Shown: positions 49,168 through 60,870 of the stretch, one piece after another
Numbering within the stretch: the first letter of the stretch is position 1
How the letters are laid out: every line of letters starts with the position of its first letter
Assembly (NCBI GenBank): GCA_032871835.1
Contig: CM065296.1
Coordinates: 118,926,146 to 118,990,145, forward strand
Direction of reading: 5' to 3'
Length of the DNA stretch: 64,000 nucleotides
From: Dipteronia dyeriana
Taxonomy: Eukaryota > Streptophyta > Magnoliopsida > Sapindales > Sapindaceae
The notes under the pieces: generated by a model
Database searches by the model: none
Told to the model about the DNA's origin: nothing
The model's input: only the letters and a program-made list of their open reading frames with translations
Made by a program: the position numbers and the translations under genes

Positions 49168-49394
49168 TTGTCGGTACGGTTGCAACTTCGAATGGACATA
49201 ACCACCAACACTGAAATCAACCTCCCTTTGGTGTTGATTAGCTTGACTCTTCATCTTGTCATGCATAAGCAACAAATTCTGTCACAGACTCGCAATTCTC
49301 GCATGATGGTTGCTCGATCATGAAGATATTCATCAACAACTTGAACCATAGTTTTACCCGAAATATGTGAGAGCAAAATTGATCGGGTCTACGA
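49168..49394 (-). pseudogene. gypsy integrase C-terminal fragment (array copy 2)
   Basis: The same region as 48434-48652 (HDKMKSQANQHQREVDFSVGG then KLQPYRQ), with a frame break and a short insertion (near 49280) in the part upstream. Confidence 0.78.
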
Positions 49395-49430
49395 CGTTTG
49401 TATAAAACTTTTTAATAAGTGGTATGTTAT

Positions 49431-49826
49431 ATATTTTGAAGATTTGGACGCAAACGAAAAGCAAAACGAGAGACGCAATTGGTGTTCTAATGCATTGTAA
49501 GTGGATATTTTGATTTACAATCGGATGTTTTGAATTCTGAGCAAAATTACATTAAAGACATGCCATATAATTTCTACTATAATTTAAGAGGTTGCATTGC
49601 AACTTTGATATATCATAGAACCGTCATAGGTGAATCTGTGAATGTTATGATTCTTTGCAAAATTCATGAAATCACACAAATTTTTTGAAGTAGATCACAA
49701 GCTATTTAGAAATTAGAATAACAAAATATTTTCATTTTGGTAGCTAAAAGTATAGCATTTCAATTGATGTGTTCTTTTATTTTTTGAAATTTCAATCGAT
49801 ATCATCTGTTATCACTTGACAAACTT
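49431..49826. other. non-coding DNA between the array and the copia gag
   Basis: AT-rich without a supported feature. It may be the remainder of the copia internal region too decayed to read. Confidence 0.45.
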
Positions 49827-50450
49827 TTACGATTTTATGGTATGAATCTCTTGACCCTTGCCTGTCATAAGGATTTTCTCAGCGCTTTGAACATCTTTCA
49901 TCAGGCCTTGCAAGGTGTATTCCTTATTATTCAAGGTGTAGTACAACTTGAATTGATCAATTAAATCTGACAGTGAGTTGACAATCATGTCAATTTTGGT
50001 CTCACCATCTATCTCAGCAACATTCAGTTCAGCAATGTTGAGATATGCTATGACTTTCATCATGTGATCTTTCACACTATGTCCAGGTTTCATCCTAAGA
50101 ATCATATAAGCAGTCGCTGCCTCTCTTTTAGTCATCCTAGACCTTTTAGCAAACATCTCCTCTAGAGACATCATTATATCGGCAGCAGTCTCCATTCCTT
50201 CATGTTGTTGTTGCAACACGTCGGAGATGGTGTCCATAATGTAACATTTAGTCATCTCATCAGAAAACTTTCACTACTGATACTCATCTCTTTGCTCCTG
50301 AGTAAATTCATTAGTAAGAGTAGGTGGTTTAGGAGTGTACATAATGAACTTATGCTTTTCAGCTTGCAATAACAATCCAATATTCCTTTTCCATGTGACA
50401 TAATTATCATCAGTTAAAGTATTACATTTTAGGATGTTGATTAGGGATGG
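49827..50450 (-). pseudogene. copia gag, broken
   Basis: Minus strand: NTLTDDNYVTWKRNIGLLLQ and KFIMYTPKPPTLTNEFTQEQ (50450-50290), two adjacent stops near 50270, then 142 open codons (50255-49827) with MTKCYIMDTISDVLQQQHEG, SLEEMFAKRSRMTKREAATA and MVNSLSD. This is the UBN2-type gag domain of Ty1/copia elements. The zinc knuckle and everything after it (protease, integrase) are absent to the left. Confidence 0.85.
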
Positions 50451-51669
50451 GGTCTTGATTTCTTTTTAATAACAAAAATTATATAAGTAAACAATCATAA
50501 TATAGCACTTTTGAATATTTATCTTGAATTATAAATAAAATAATTCAATCGTAAAATTCAACGGTGATCCAACACCCATAAATGTCACGCCTCCTTTGGG
50601 AGTTCACACCATTTACTAGCTGGACTAGGTCTCACCTAATTGTTAACATAACAACCAACGTTTTCAATTTTAACCTTACAATTTTATTAACAAGAACTCT
50701 TGGGAGGATATTAATAAAATTATATTGAGTGTGTTACCAAGTTATCGACCTTCAATATAATCCCTCACAAATATCCCTCATTTTGGAGTAAATATCGTTT
50801 AGGCTAATTGTCTAGTCTATCATTGTAAGGAAGTATCTTGATAAATTCCATTCATAAATACCTCTTGGGAGGTTATTACACGAAACTTAAAGCTCATCTA
50901 AACTTGGAGGTTGTAGGTGTTCCAAAACACATTCTCCCACTCAATTATTTAAGGTGTGTGATCGAATTTAAAAGAATGATTTACCAAGTTATTTATATGC
51001 CAATTTAGATACCTAAACCATTCTATGCATGTTCATACCAAAAGAGATATATGAGTGGCACTCATATTCTATATGACATGTTATAAAACAATGACAAATA
51101 TTGCAATATTTACAACAAATATAAATAGCTTCAATTTTGGTCAATCCTAGAAAAGCAAGTAAATTACATATCCTAGAATACAAAAAACTCATTTATTGGC
51201 GAACAAGTCTTCACGCGATCTTCGTCGTCAGGACTATCTCGGCTGCCTCCCATGGGTCTGCGCACCCTTGGCCCTTACCCATAGGCGTGCGCATGCCACA
51301 AACCCATAAAGGGCTGCCATGCGCAGCCCATGGCTTCCATAGGGCTGCCGTGCGCAGCCCATGCCACAACAAACGTGTTTGCGTGTTCTTACCACGCATG
51401 TTCGTTACTACGGCTCGTACGGTCCCAAACTTGTTCCGGTTGATCCTAATTCTTCAAACCTTCGAGTCTTCGAAACTTCGAAACTTGAGTGTATTACAGA
51501 AGAATAATAAATAAAAATACTGCAGTTTGTTTTTATTATTACAACAACAACAACAACAAATTTAGCAACTATCAAGAAGGAAATTATAGCGATGATAGAC
51601 TACCCTTCTTGTTACAATCCCAATTGAAATTCTAGGACTAAAATTGAGCAATAACAATAGTACAACCAG
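50451..51669 (-). other. copia leader region between gag and LTR
   Basis: Non-coding in the minus direction except a 125-codon plus-strand frame (51137-51514) with no family signal. Around 51240-51370 the block GGGCTGCCxTGCGCAGCCCA is repeated in a GC-rich island. CAACAACAACAACAAC lies at 51540-51558. Confidence 0.5.
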
Positions 51670-51683
51670 ACTTTGATACCAAT
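51670..51683 (-). promoter_or_regulatory. copia primer-binding site
   Basis: On the minus strand the LTR end CCCTACA is followed by ATTGGTATCAAAGTC. TGGTATCA is the core complementary to initiator methionine tRNA, used by Ty1/copia elements; the following bases are slightly changed from the usual GAGC. Confidence 0.75.
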
Positions 51684-52312
51684 TGTAGGGAAAAAACTAC
51701 GCCCAGCGGAAGCGTGGGAAAATTTATAAAATTAGGGTTTGCGTATAAATAAAAAATTTCCCTTTATAATAACAAGAACCTTAACCCTAGATTAATTGAT
51801 GTATATAAAAATTGTCGTACCTTTTTCTCGTGACGATTGAACAAGCGCCGAATTGATTCCGTAAGATCTTCCAATCCAATCACGAACGTGAATCACCTAG
51901 GAGTATGAGCTCCCTTTCTTTATCTTGTATACTTGAGGATGGAAACAAACAAAATCTTGTTCTTTGTTAGTCACAATACTCCTCCAAGAGAAAAGTCAAT
52001 AACGTTCGACCACTTGTGAATTATCAATCAATTTGATTGAAACTCACGTGAACCTTGATTCGATGTTGTATACAAAACCCTTTTGATGTAAAGGATACTA
52101 GTATACTATCGAAAACAAAAACGTTTCCATTTTTCTCTTCTTGGCCAAATTCATACTATCTCTATGAGTTTGTCGAATTTTGTCCAGAGTAAAATCCAAT
52201 TTTTTTCTCCCTCAAAATTCTCTTTTGCTTGGCTGAATTCTCTCTTTTGAAAGTCCCAAGCTTGGGCGAAATTAATTCTCTCAATTAATTAGAGCTGGCC
52301 GAAATTTCCAAA

Positions 52313-52363
<51 letters not shown>

Positions 52364-54133
52364 ATATAACATATATGATCATAAGTCATCTCCTAAGAAT
52401 GATTTACTTGGTTGACAAGAATCATTTCCTTATGTGGATTTATTTGGTAGTTAAGAATCCTTATGTAAAAGGCATTATATCCTCCTCTTATATATACATA
52501 GTTGGCCAAAATTTCATAGAATATAATTAGGAGACTTAATTTTTTTCCTATGAAGGATTTATTTGGTAGTTAAGAATCATTTCCTTAGGTAGATTTACTT
52601 GGTGGTTAATAATCCTTTTCAAAAAGGAATTCTATCCTACACCAAGACTCGTAATCCAACTCAATAGTGTATTTGTAACCATATTAAAGACTTCCTAATT
52701 TGATTAGATAAATAATTCCTTTTATTTATCTAATTATCAAATATAGTCTTTAACATTAATTATACTACCAACAATAGTATAATTTTAGGAGACAATCTCC
52801 TACTAGGAAAAATATTTTGAATTTTAATTAAATAATTAATTAATTTCCATTTAATTAAATAATAAAATAATATAATAATATAATATAATTAAGCTATTCT
52901 AAATAGTCTTACCGCCCATACCAATATATATGGGTCAATATATTATTTTCTTATTTTATTAAATCCATTTGATCTTTATAAAAAGTCCGTATGTGAACTA
53001 GACTAATTCTTATAAAAAGAAACAAGCCACATGTCTCAATACAATTCTAGATAGACCCCTAAATTGGCCCGGTATAATATATCAAGTGATCCATGCAAGT
53101 TCGTGTGGAATAGGGATCTTGGCGGGCTATATAATAGATACAACCCAATCACAATCAACAAATGATTCACTTAGGTCCGATCTATATAATTTTAGTTTAT
53201 TCCACAAAAGAACTAAAAATGAATCTCTTAAATAAAGATATAATAAGTTGATGTTACTCATTCATACCCTAGACAATCTTATTGGAGAAAGTGTATTCTC
53301 GTGAAGAATACCAGTAATCGCCAAGAGCTTATATACCACCTATAGCTCTCCAAGTTACCATATTTACTCATATGACCACATTTTGAACTTGGATATATTG
53401 ACTTGTCCAGAAGCCATGTTTCAATAGAAACTATTGAAAACTTAACGTTAAGATTTAATATCAAATACCTCAAAACATCCATATGATGATATTCTGCTTT
53501 CATTTAATAAATGGAGCCACGATATCCATATCTATAAATGAAGTCCTCTATCGATTAACAAATGAATATCACCAAACTATCGATGATAGACTATGCTATA
53601 TAATCGTACTCATTGATAGCTCAAATGATAACACTTGCAACCATAAGTCCATCATTTATCTCAGGATTGAGAAAGACTCTCTGATTGTCTTCAAATGAAA
53701 ACTTTTATCCATTGACAGTTCTAGATAAAGTATTTCATTGTGATCTTATTCAATGCACCAAGTGCACTATATTCTTTTGCCTAAAGACACCTCACTTTGA
53801 TGATTTTAGACTCATCATAATACATTTGATCTCATTCAAATGCTAGCAAAAGAATCTACAACTTTAACAAGATAAAGACGCCTAACCTTTTATCTTAAGT
53901 TGTGAATATTATTTAAGACTAACTAAAGAATCGTGTCTACCTCATACATAACTAGATGTATGAACAATTCTTCTTTTCTCATAGCCTTTTGACCTTCTGA
54001 TTATTTACTTTTGACAATTATAATAATTAAACTGTAAATGCTATAAGATTTGTTAAACTATAAATCACTTTATTCATATGAAAAAATTGTCAAATACATT
54101 ATTATACTCTTGCTATCGAGCATAATCCTAACA
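51684..54133 (-). repeat. copia LTR shared between a pol on its right and a gag on its left
   Basis: On the minus strand it starts TGTTAGGATTATGCTC at 54133 and ends TTTTCCCTACA at 51684, with a polypurine tract before it and a primer site after it. Both functional boundaries of an LTR are thus present on one copy. 2450 bases, including a TA microsatellite at 52317-52355. No coding. There is no second LTR in the window. Confidence 0.75.
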
Positions 54134-54147
54134 ATCTCCCACTTGCT
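54134..54147 (-). promoter_or_regulatory. copia polypurine tract
   Basis: AGCAAGTGGGAGAT on the minus strand directly before the TGTTAGG start of the LTR, a classic Ty1/copia plus-strand primer. Confidence 0.8.
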
Positions 54148-56125
54148 CTATAGCAAATGTGTCATATCTCTCATCCCCATGTTCTCTAGATGCCCATCAA
54201 AACTCTTTTGTGGAAGAGCCTTTGTAAAGGGATCCGCTAGATTATCTGTTGACGCGATCCTGGTATTCATCACGTCACCCCTATACACAATTTTCCTTAG
54301 AATGTGATACTTTCTTTCAATGTGTTTCCCTCTATTATGACTTCTTGGTTCTCTCGAATTAGCCACTGCTCCACTATTGTCACAATAGATAGTGATCTGC
54401 TTATTCGCATCATGAACCACTTCAAAGTCAATCAAGAATTGGTGGAGCCAGACAGCCTGTTTAGCAGCCTCGCATGCGGCTACATACTCGGCTTCCATGG
54501 TGGAATCAACAATACAAGATTGCTTGATACTCCTCCATATGACTGCATCTCCCCCAATAGTAAACACAGATCCTGATGTTGATCTCCTGGAGTCAGAATA
54601 TGACTGAAAATCAGAATCTATATACCTAACGGGAATTAAATCCCCTCAATAGTATACAAGCATATAATCTCTCGTTCTCCTAAGATACTTGAAAATATAC
54701 TTGACTGCCGTTCAGTGATCAGGACCAGGTTTCGATTGAAAACTGTTAACTATGACCACAGCAAAACAAATATCTGGTCTAGTGCAGAGTATTGCATACA
54801 TGAGACTTCCAACTACCGATGCATATGGAACCCTACTCATGAATTGCTCTACATGCTCATTCTTAGGAACTTGTTCCTTAGAAAGTTTGATTCCATGTTT
54901 GAAAGGTAACATACATTTCTTGGAATCTTGCATGGAAAACCTAGACAAGATTTTTTCTATGTATGAAGCTTTGAATAATGCAATCGTTCTATTATTTCTA
55001 TCCCTTATGACTTGGATACCAAGAATATAACTTGCTTCTCCTAAGTCCTTCATATCAAATTGTTTTGCTAACCATTCTTTTATTGATGTCAATACACATA
55101 CATCGTTTCTAATGATTAGTATATCATCAACATACAGAACTAGGAAAACCAACTTGTCGCCTTTAATCCTTTTGTATACACAAGGTTCGTCAAGGTTTTG
55201 AATAAATCCAAAACTTTTTACGGCTTGATCGAACCTTACATTTCAGGATCTGGATGCATGCTTCAATCAATATATGGATACTTGCAACTTGCATACCCTT
55301 TCCTTTTGCCCCTTTTCAATGAATCCTTATGGTTGCATCATATAGATGCTTTCGTCAAGACTTCCATTAAGGAAAGCTGTCTTGACATCCATTTGCCAAA
55401 TCTCTAGGTCAAGAAATGCCGCAATGGATAAGAGTATCCTAATGGATTTAAGTATGACCACATGAGAGAATGTTTCTTCATAATAGATACCTTCTTTTTA
55501 TGTATAACCTTTAGCTACCAATCTAGCTTTAAAGGTTTCCACCTTTCCATCCATTCCTCTTTTCCTCTCGTGTACCCACTTGCACCTGATGAGTTTTATC
55601 CCTTTAGGCAAGTCTACAAGAGACCAGACTTTGTTTTTGAACATAAATTCAATTTCAGATTGCATTGCCTTTTGCCAATGGCGACAATCAACATCTTCCA
55701 TTGCTTCCTTGTACGTATAGGGATCATCGTCGTCCGAAAGATTCTCCTAGACCGATGTATCCCTCGGGTTATCTACTAGCCCTCCCACTACGACTAGGTA
55801 TGGTAGATTGTTGATCTTGTGTTGTTAAGGAATTTACAATTGGGCTTGGTTGTGAAACCTTTTGTGAAACTGTATCTCCTAAAAGCTCATTCAGAACAAT
55901 TCTACTTTTAGACACAAAATTATTCATATAGTCCTCATCCAGAAATTTAGCATTTGTCGAAACAAGTAATTTAAGATCTGAAGGACTATAAAAATAATAT
56001 CATTTTGTTCCTTTTGGATACCCTACAAATATGCATGTTTCTGAATGGGACTCCATCTTTTCTGTCTTTCCTTTTAACACGTGCACATGACATCCAAATA
56101 TCCTTAAGTGTTGTAATGAGATAAT
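54148..56125 (-). pseudogene. copia pol (integrase end, reverse transcriptase, RNase H), broken
   Basis: Right to left: the end of integrase (IFGCHVHVLKGKTEKMESHS, then ETCIFVGYPKGTK, then VSTNAKFLDEDYMNNF), the reverse transcriptase start (55701-55498, WQKAMQSEIEFM, KARLVAKGYT), the reverse transcriptase core with LYVDDILI (55152-54712) and RNase H (54567-54148) with DSTMEAEYVAACEAAKQAVW, YCDNSGAVANSREP and NLADPFTKALP. Several frameshifts and stops separate the parts, so it is not functional. It is cut on the right at about 56125 against an F-box fragment. Confidence 0.88.
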
Positions 56126-56366
56126 TTTTTTTTGATGGGATAATACTGAAGAACTCTTTTAGATTTCTATTTTTGCTATTTACTTTTGGTGGAAGCATGA
56201 GCCATGGAATTTGATTACCTTTATTGGCGAAGTTGTCTAAAACTGCAGCCAATTGCCATGAAATACATACCCCACGAAAAGCGACGAAGTTTTCATGCAA
56301 TTCTACTCTCCAGGCAATATCCATCAAATTATCGTGACTGAGATTAGCCAAATTGACCATTAACAC
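56126..56366 (-). pseudogene. F-box protein fragment (N-terminal)
   Basis: Open on the minus strand from 56366: NLSHDNLMDIAWRVELHENF, VAFRGVCISWQLAAV, QIPWLMLPPK and NLKEFFSI. This is the N-terminal F-box plus the PWLMLP block of the plant F-box/DUF295 family (Skp1-binding subunit of SCF ubiquitin ligases). It lacks the rest of the protein (usually over 300 residues). It is bounded on one side by the copia pol and on the other, three bases away, by a PIF-type MITE. Confidence 0.75.
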
Positions 56367-56369
56367 TAA

Positions 56370-57267
56370 GGCTCCGTTTGATACGTGGCTGTTTGATACG
56401 TGAGATATGATTGAACTATTTTTAAGAGATGAGATTTGATTGGATTAGATTTGATTGGATTAATTACATTGTTTCCCGTGTTTGATACAATATGGGATTG
56501 TACTAAAGACAGTCATATACTATGTTTGGCATGTAATGGGAATGAAACTTTCCAATTCTCTCTCCTCCTTATCTAGCTATTTTTTTCCATGATACCACGT
56601 GAGTTGTTGAAGCAAAAAAGGTAATACAACAGGCCAAAAAGGCAAAGGCCAAAGCCACAACAAAACCAAAACAAACCAAATCAAAAGCAGAGGAGTTGTT
56701 GAAGCAAAAACACAAACAAAAACCAAAGAAGCAACATAACACGTTCTTGAAAGGAAAAATTGATATTTCCCTTCTCTATCGTCCTATCTATTTCTTTCCT
56801 TTCTCTAGTTTCAAATAGAACAGAGATAGACTGGTTTGTGGGATTTTACTGTGTTGGGTTTGAGTTTATTTTGGATGAAATTTGTTGAATAAAATGGGTG
56901 AGAAGTTGGGTGGAAGATCTCAGAGATGATTCTTTTTTCCTCCTGATATCGGTGTTTGTTTTGGTTATGGTGTGAATTGAATGTTTATCCAACACCCACA
57001 CAACAAACAAAATCAAATTTGAAGAAGAAAAATCAAAACCCAGTTGTAGATGAAGCAGAGACAAATGAAATAAGCAAACAGTTTAATGAAGACGGTGGGA
57101 TTCATTTGAATCCTGTGATTTTCATTGGGACTAATTTATTCCATTGTAATGGGATTTTTTATTTTTTTTTATGGGGTTAAATAATCCTATCCCATTGCTT
57201 AACAAAACATGGGAAATCCACTAAAATTAAGTCGAATCCTATCCTATACTACCTGCCAAACAGACCC
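56370..57267. mobile_element. PIF/Harbinger-type (Tourist-like) MITE, large
   Basis: Left end GGCTCCGTTTGATACG, complement of right end GGGTCTGTTTGGCAGG, flanked by TAA (56367-56369, 57268-57270). 898 bases. GGATTxGATTGGATTAG-like blocks near the left end are matched by AATCCTATCC blocks at the right. No transposase; the middle (56590-57060) holds unassigned sequence with two short frames. Confidence 0.83.
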
Positions 57268-57270
57268 TAA

Positions 57271-57579
57271 AGGTTTGAAGAAAGAGAAACATATTTAATA
57301 AAGACAAAGTGACGGTGATAGGTTTAATTTCTGGGTATTTATAATAGCAAAAAATTGGTATGCTATTTCTAGGTCGAGTAGGAACGTAGTTATGTATTGG
57401 GTTTCAAAAATTGGTATCCTAGATTGAAAAGGAATGAGATTTCCTTAATCTTTATGATTGAAAATCAGATATTAAAGTGATATATTGTAGGGATATTTTA
57501 GTAATTAAAGAGTTAATTAGAAAATCGGCTGTGTTTGGTAGAAACCCTAACTTGTAATTGTTTTCGTCGAAATCCAGCA
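57271..57579 (+). promoter_or_regulatory. promoter and 5' leader region of the TMEM42-like gene
   Basis: The first 200 bases are a copy of 46922-47095. A telo-box AAACCCTAA lies at 57542-57550, 30 bases before the ATG; this motif is frequent in leaders of growth-related and housekeeping plant genes. No clear TATA box. Confidence 0.55.
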
Positions 57580-59327
57580 ATGGAGGGAAGAAAGGGAAAA
57601 GGCTACGCCTGGGCATTTTCTGCTGGATTAAATGCTGCTCTTGCTGCCGTTTCAGCTAAATTCTTCTCTTCTCAGGTATCCACATATCAAATCCTTCGCA
57701 GATTTCACATTTCAATTTTCGTGATCCAATTGTGTGATTTGCTTTGTACTGTGTTTCGAGAATTTTTATTTTACCCTTTTCACTGTGAATTGCTTGCAAT
57801 TTGTGTCTACTAATAGAATTAAATGAAACCGGTAGTCAATTGGCGAAACTTTGTATTGTGAAAAAGATTCATAATTAGATTTGTTAGAAAGGGAATGGAA
57901 TTTTTCAATTCGGATGGAAATAGACATGTTTATGTGAGGTAGAACTGTGAAAATTGAAAAGGGTCATGGACTTTTTTCCATGCCTCACCCTTTTCAATTT
58001 TCATTCCAAATCGACGTCTCACATAATGCGTGCTGTGAAATTACTTTTGTACGTGACACGTCGTTTTGCATAACATCTTGGTTTTTTACTTCTGTTGAAT
58101 TCGTGTGTATGTAAAGAATTTTGTTGGACCATATTAATCTTGGAACAAGTTTGTATATATAGATTCTGCTTTTCTTCTTGTTTCGCATATGTACAGCCAC
58201 CAGCTCCTTTTTCATTTTTTAGAGTGGTGCGTTTCTGATATATGAATATTTCTTGTTCTTAACAGGTCATTAAATATAGTCTAGTCATTCTATTTAACGT
58301 GACAATGTGGGGATGTTACGTAAACAGTCTTAAAGCCCTCTCGTCCCTACAGGCTACGGTTACAAACTTTGCTACTAACTTCCTTTCCTCTGGTATAGCT
58401 GGATTCTTTTTGTTTAAAGAAGCATTATCGTTTCAGGTAATTATTGGCCAATTTGATGAATAATGTGAATATCTTAAGTACAAGCTTCGTGCAAATGCTG
58501 ATTATTTATGTTGTAAAAGACTTCATTGCTCCGCAAAGATTATTATTTTTCTTTCTTTATGAACTTTCTGCTGTACAAGTTGATATATCCACGATTCTTG
58601 AATTACCTCACATGTAAAAGATCTGGGCAAAAAAAATAGACTTTTACCTCTGCTTATGGTTGAAGATACTACGAGGAAATGGGGTAGTTTGTACATGATT
58701 GAGTGAAAATAGGAAGAGAAACTAAGCATAAGATAATGACAATTATGACGAAATATTTTCTGAAATAGGCAATATTGAAGGTTTCAGTTTGTTCTTGCCC
58801 TGTCTCCAGTCAATAAATCATGTTTGGGATCCTTCGACTTCTATGCCATTGTTCGGGGGTCGATCCGTAGATGAATGATAATGCTGGTGTATCAAGAGTA
58901 TGCATGAAATCGGCAAGTTATAGTATTATCACTGAAGTACTGGGACATGAATGATTAGCCCTTGTTGTATTGAATGAACTAACATTAAAAAATTGAAAGA
59001 CCAACTCTAGTTTGCATTTCAATGAAAAACAAAACAAGTCATGCATTTGCTTATATATATATATATATAAAGTTACTGATTATTTTTTAGATAGTATAGA
59101 TGTCTCCCTGTATTCAGTTTGAAGTGTTTTTCAAGATCACGTTGCAGTACTGATGGATGATTGAACTTGACATGTTTGTTGCCAAAGTGGGTAATTGTTT
59201 TGGTCGTTAATTTTCATATTCCTGATAGAAATTTGTTTTACAGTGGTTAGCAGGTGCATTGTTAATCGTGGTTGGAGTACTCATTCTCAATAAATCAAGT
59301 ATAGAGATGAAGACAAACACAGACTGA
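57580..59327 (+). CDS. small four-helix membrane protein, TMEM42/EamA-like
   Basis: Three exons with GT-AG introns, all phase 0: 57580-57675 (32 codons), 58266-58436 (57 codons) and 59244-59327 (27 codons and TGA), giving 116 residues. Four hydrophobic helices are visible: about residues 9-29 (YAWAFSAGLNAALAAVSAKF), 33-52 (VIKYSLVILFNVTMWGCYVN), 63-82 (TVTNFATNFLSSGIAGFFLF) and 90-106 (WLAGALLIVVGVLILNK). Layout and the block LQATVTNFATNFLSSG match transmembrane protein 42, which is like half of a drug/metabolite (EamA) transporter. Such half-size proteins are thought to act as dimers, but no substrate is known. The gene looks intact. Intron 1 is 590 bases, intron 2 is 807 bases. Confidence 0.9.
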
Positions 59328-60870
59328 GGATGGAAACACCGGTATGCAATATGTTGCCCTTGCCGGAAGTATCTTAGGAAAATGGTTCCCCAAAAACTTG
59401 ATTGCTTCCAACTTTTTAGTATGCTGCTTTATGTTTTTCCACAGTGTATTGAACCGAGGATTAGGTGTTATGCATTACTGGTCACCACGGACAGAGTCCA
59501 TTGTATATACCGTATAATTGCATAGATAGGTTTAATACACCAACTGATCCCTGAAATTTCACTTTACAAGTGAACTTTATAGACTGAGTTTTTAAGTTTA
59601 AGCTTATTTGATTCTTTCCTGTTATTATTTGATTCTCCAGATACTGAAATGAAATGCCATTTTTAAGTTTTAAGGTAGCATTCATGGTCAAGGAACACCA
59701 CAATATGGTGTAAACTGTAAACGATGATGGTGAACAATTTATTGGATATGTATGTGATGTGTGGTTTGGCTCAGATATTAGAAGATGATAAAGTAATTGG
59801 TTAAAGGGCTGCTCTTACACTCAGCACAGTTCATAATATATACAAAACAAGCCAAAGCACGATTTGGAATAATTCAGAGCTAGTCTGCTCTAAACAATGT
59901 TTATGAATAAGGACGATTTGCAATAATTCAGAGCAAGTCTGCTCTAAACAATGTTTATGAATAAGGCCAGGCATCAATAAATCTCTTTTAGACCCGGCAT
60001 ATACCTAGCCCTCAAATCTGGGACTTGTTGGACCTAAAAATTACGGTCCATCTATATGACACCTCTACATATTGACAAAGTAGTCCATTCAAGTAATTAA
60101 AGGACCATTAAATGCCCTTGCCTGAGTAGTTTCTGAAAGCCAGTAATACCAATAACTAATTATATATATTTAATTGAGGAAAACAAATAATATCTGAATG
60201 GCCACTGTCATCTACAGTGTTCTGTTTTTTTTTTTCTACATAATATATTTCTTTTATTTAGTTTTTCCTCATAACATAAAAAACTGTCATGGAATGATTT
60301 TTTTAAAATAAAACTTAAAATCAACAGACCAAAAGTGAGAGGAGCCCATGTAAATGATTCCTCACCTCATTTTGTCACAATATAAATCAATATTCTCGAT
60401 TAATTCTATTTTAAATAGAATAAACATAAAAATTAATTGAAATAGTCTATATTAAACACGTATATGATAGATTATGGAAATAAGACCGGGTGATGAATGA
60501 ATACAGATCCAAAAAGGAAACATCCGAAAAGGAAACCCACCAAGTATAAAATGGAAGAAAACCCTGAAATCTGAATCGTCCATCAAACAGGAATCTCGAG
60601 GCACAGCCCACATTGGACGGTCGAAATTCACTCACTCTTCTTGTCTATGGCCCATTTTGGCTTCTCATCACAATTCACTGCAGCAACAACATCAAGTCCT
60701 CTTTGTGATACAGCGCAGTAACTCTTCAAAGTTTTTAACTTTTTGGATTTTGATAAAATGAAACACAAGAATATAAAAGCGAGACAAAAGACAACAGTAG
60801 ATGAGTTTTTGAAGAGAAAAAAAAAACGGAAGACTGTAAAATACCCAACAAAGAAAGCAATAAAGTAGAA
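59328..60870. other. 3' flank of the TMEM42-like gene and promoter side of BPC
   Basis: Starts with the likely 3' UTR. Contains a 54-bp tandem duplication (59858-59965). From about 60180 to 60870 it is AT-rich with no coding support and should include the BPC promoter. Confidence 0.5.
59858..59965. repeat. 54-bp tandem duplication
   Basis: Two copies (59858-59911, 59912-59965) of a unit beginning with ACGATTTG, containing AATAATTCAGAGC and CTGCTCTAAACAATG, and ending in TTTATGAATAAG; they differ at about three positions. Confidence 0.9.

Larger units (their letters stand above)
47187..49430. repeat. tandem array of a ~740-bp unit (two full copies plus edges)
   Basis: The block starting TTTTACCC(C)GAA recurs at 47199, 48610 and 49352. 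Subtracting a 675-base MITE insertion from the first interval gives about 736, against 742 for the second. Each unit holds a plus-strand zinc-finger frame and a minus-strand gypsy integrase fragment. Copy 1 is damaged; copy 2 is better preserved; a third copy starts and breaks off near 49430. Confidence 0.85.

Noticed and set aside
51137..51514. 125-codon plus-strand frame
   Set aside because: It lies in the copia leader and is open because of a GC-rich repeated block; no recognisable domain and no splice or start context.
56846..57180. Two opposing ~73-codon frames inside the PIF-type MITE
   Set aside because: Overlapping frames without motifs in a non-autonomous element; no transposase residues.
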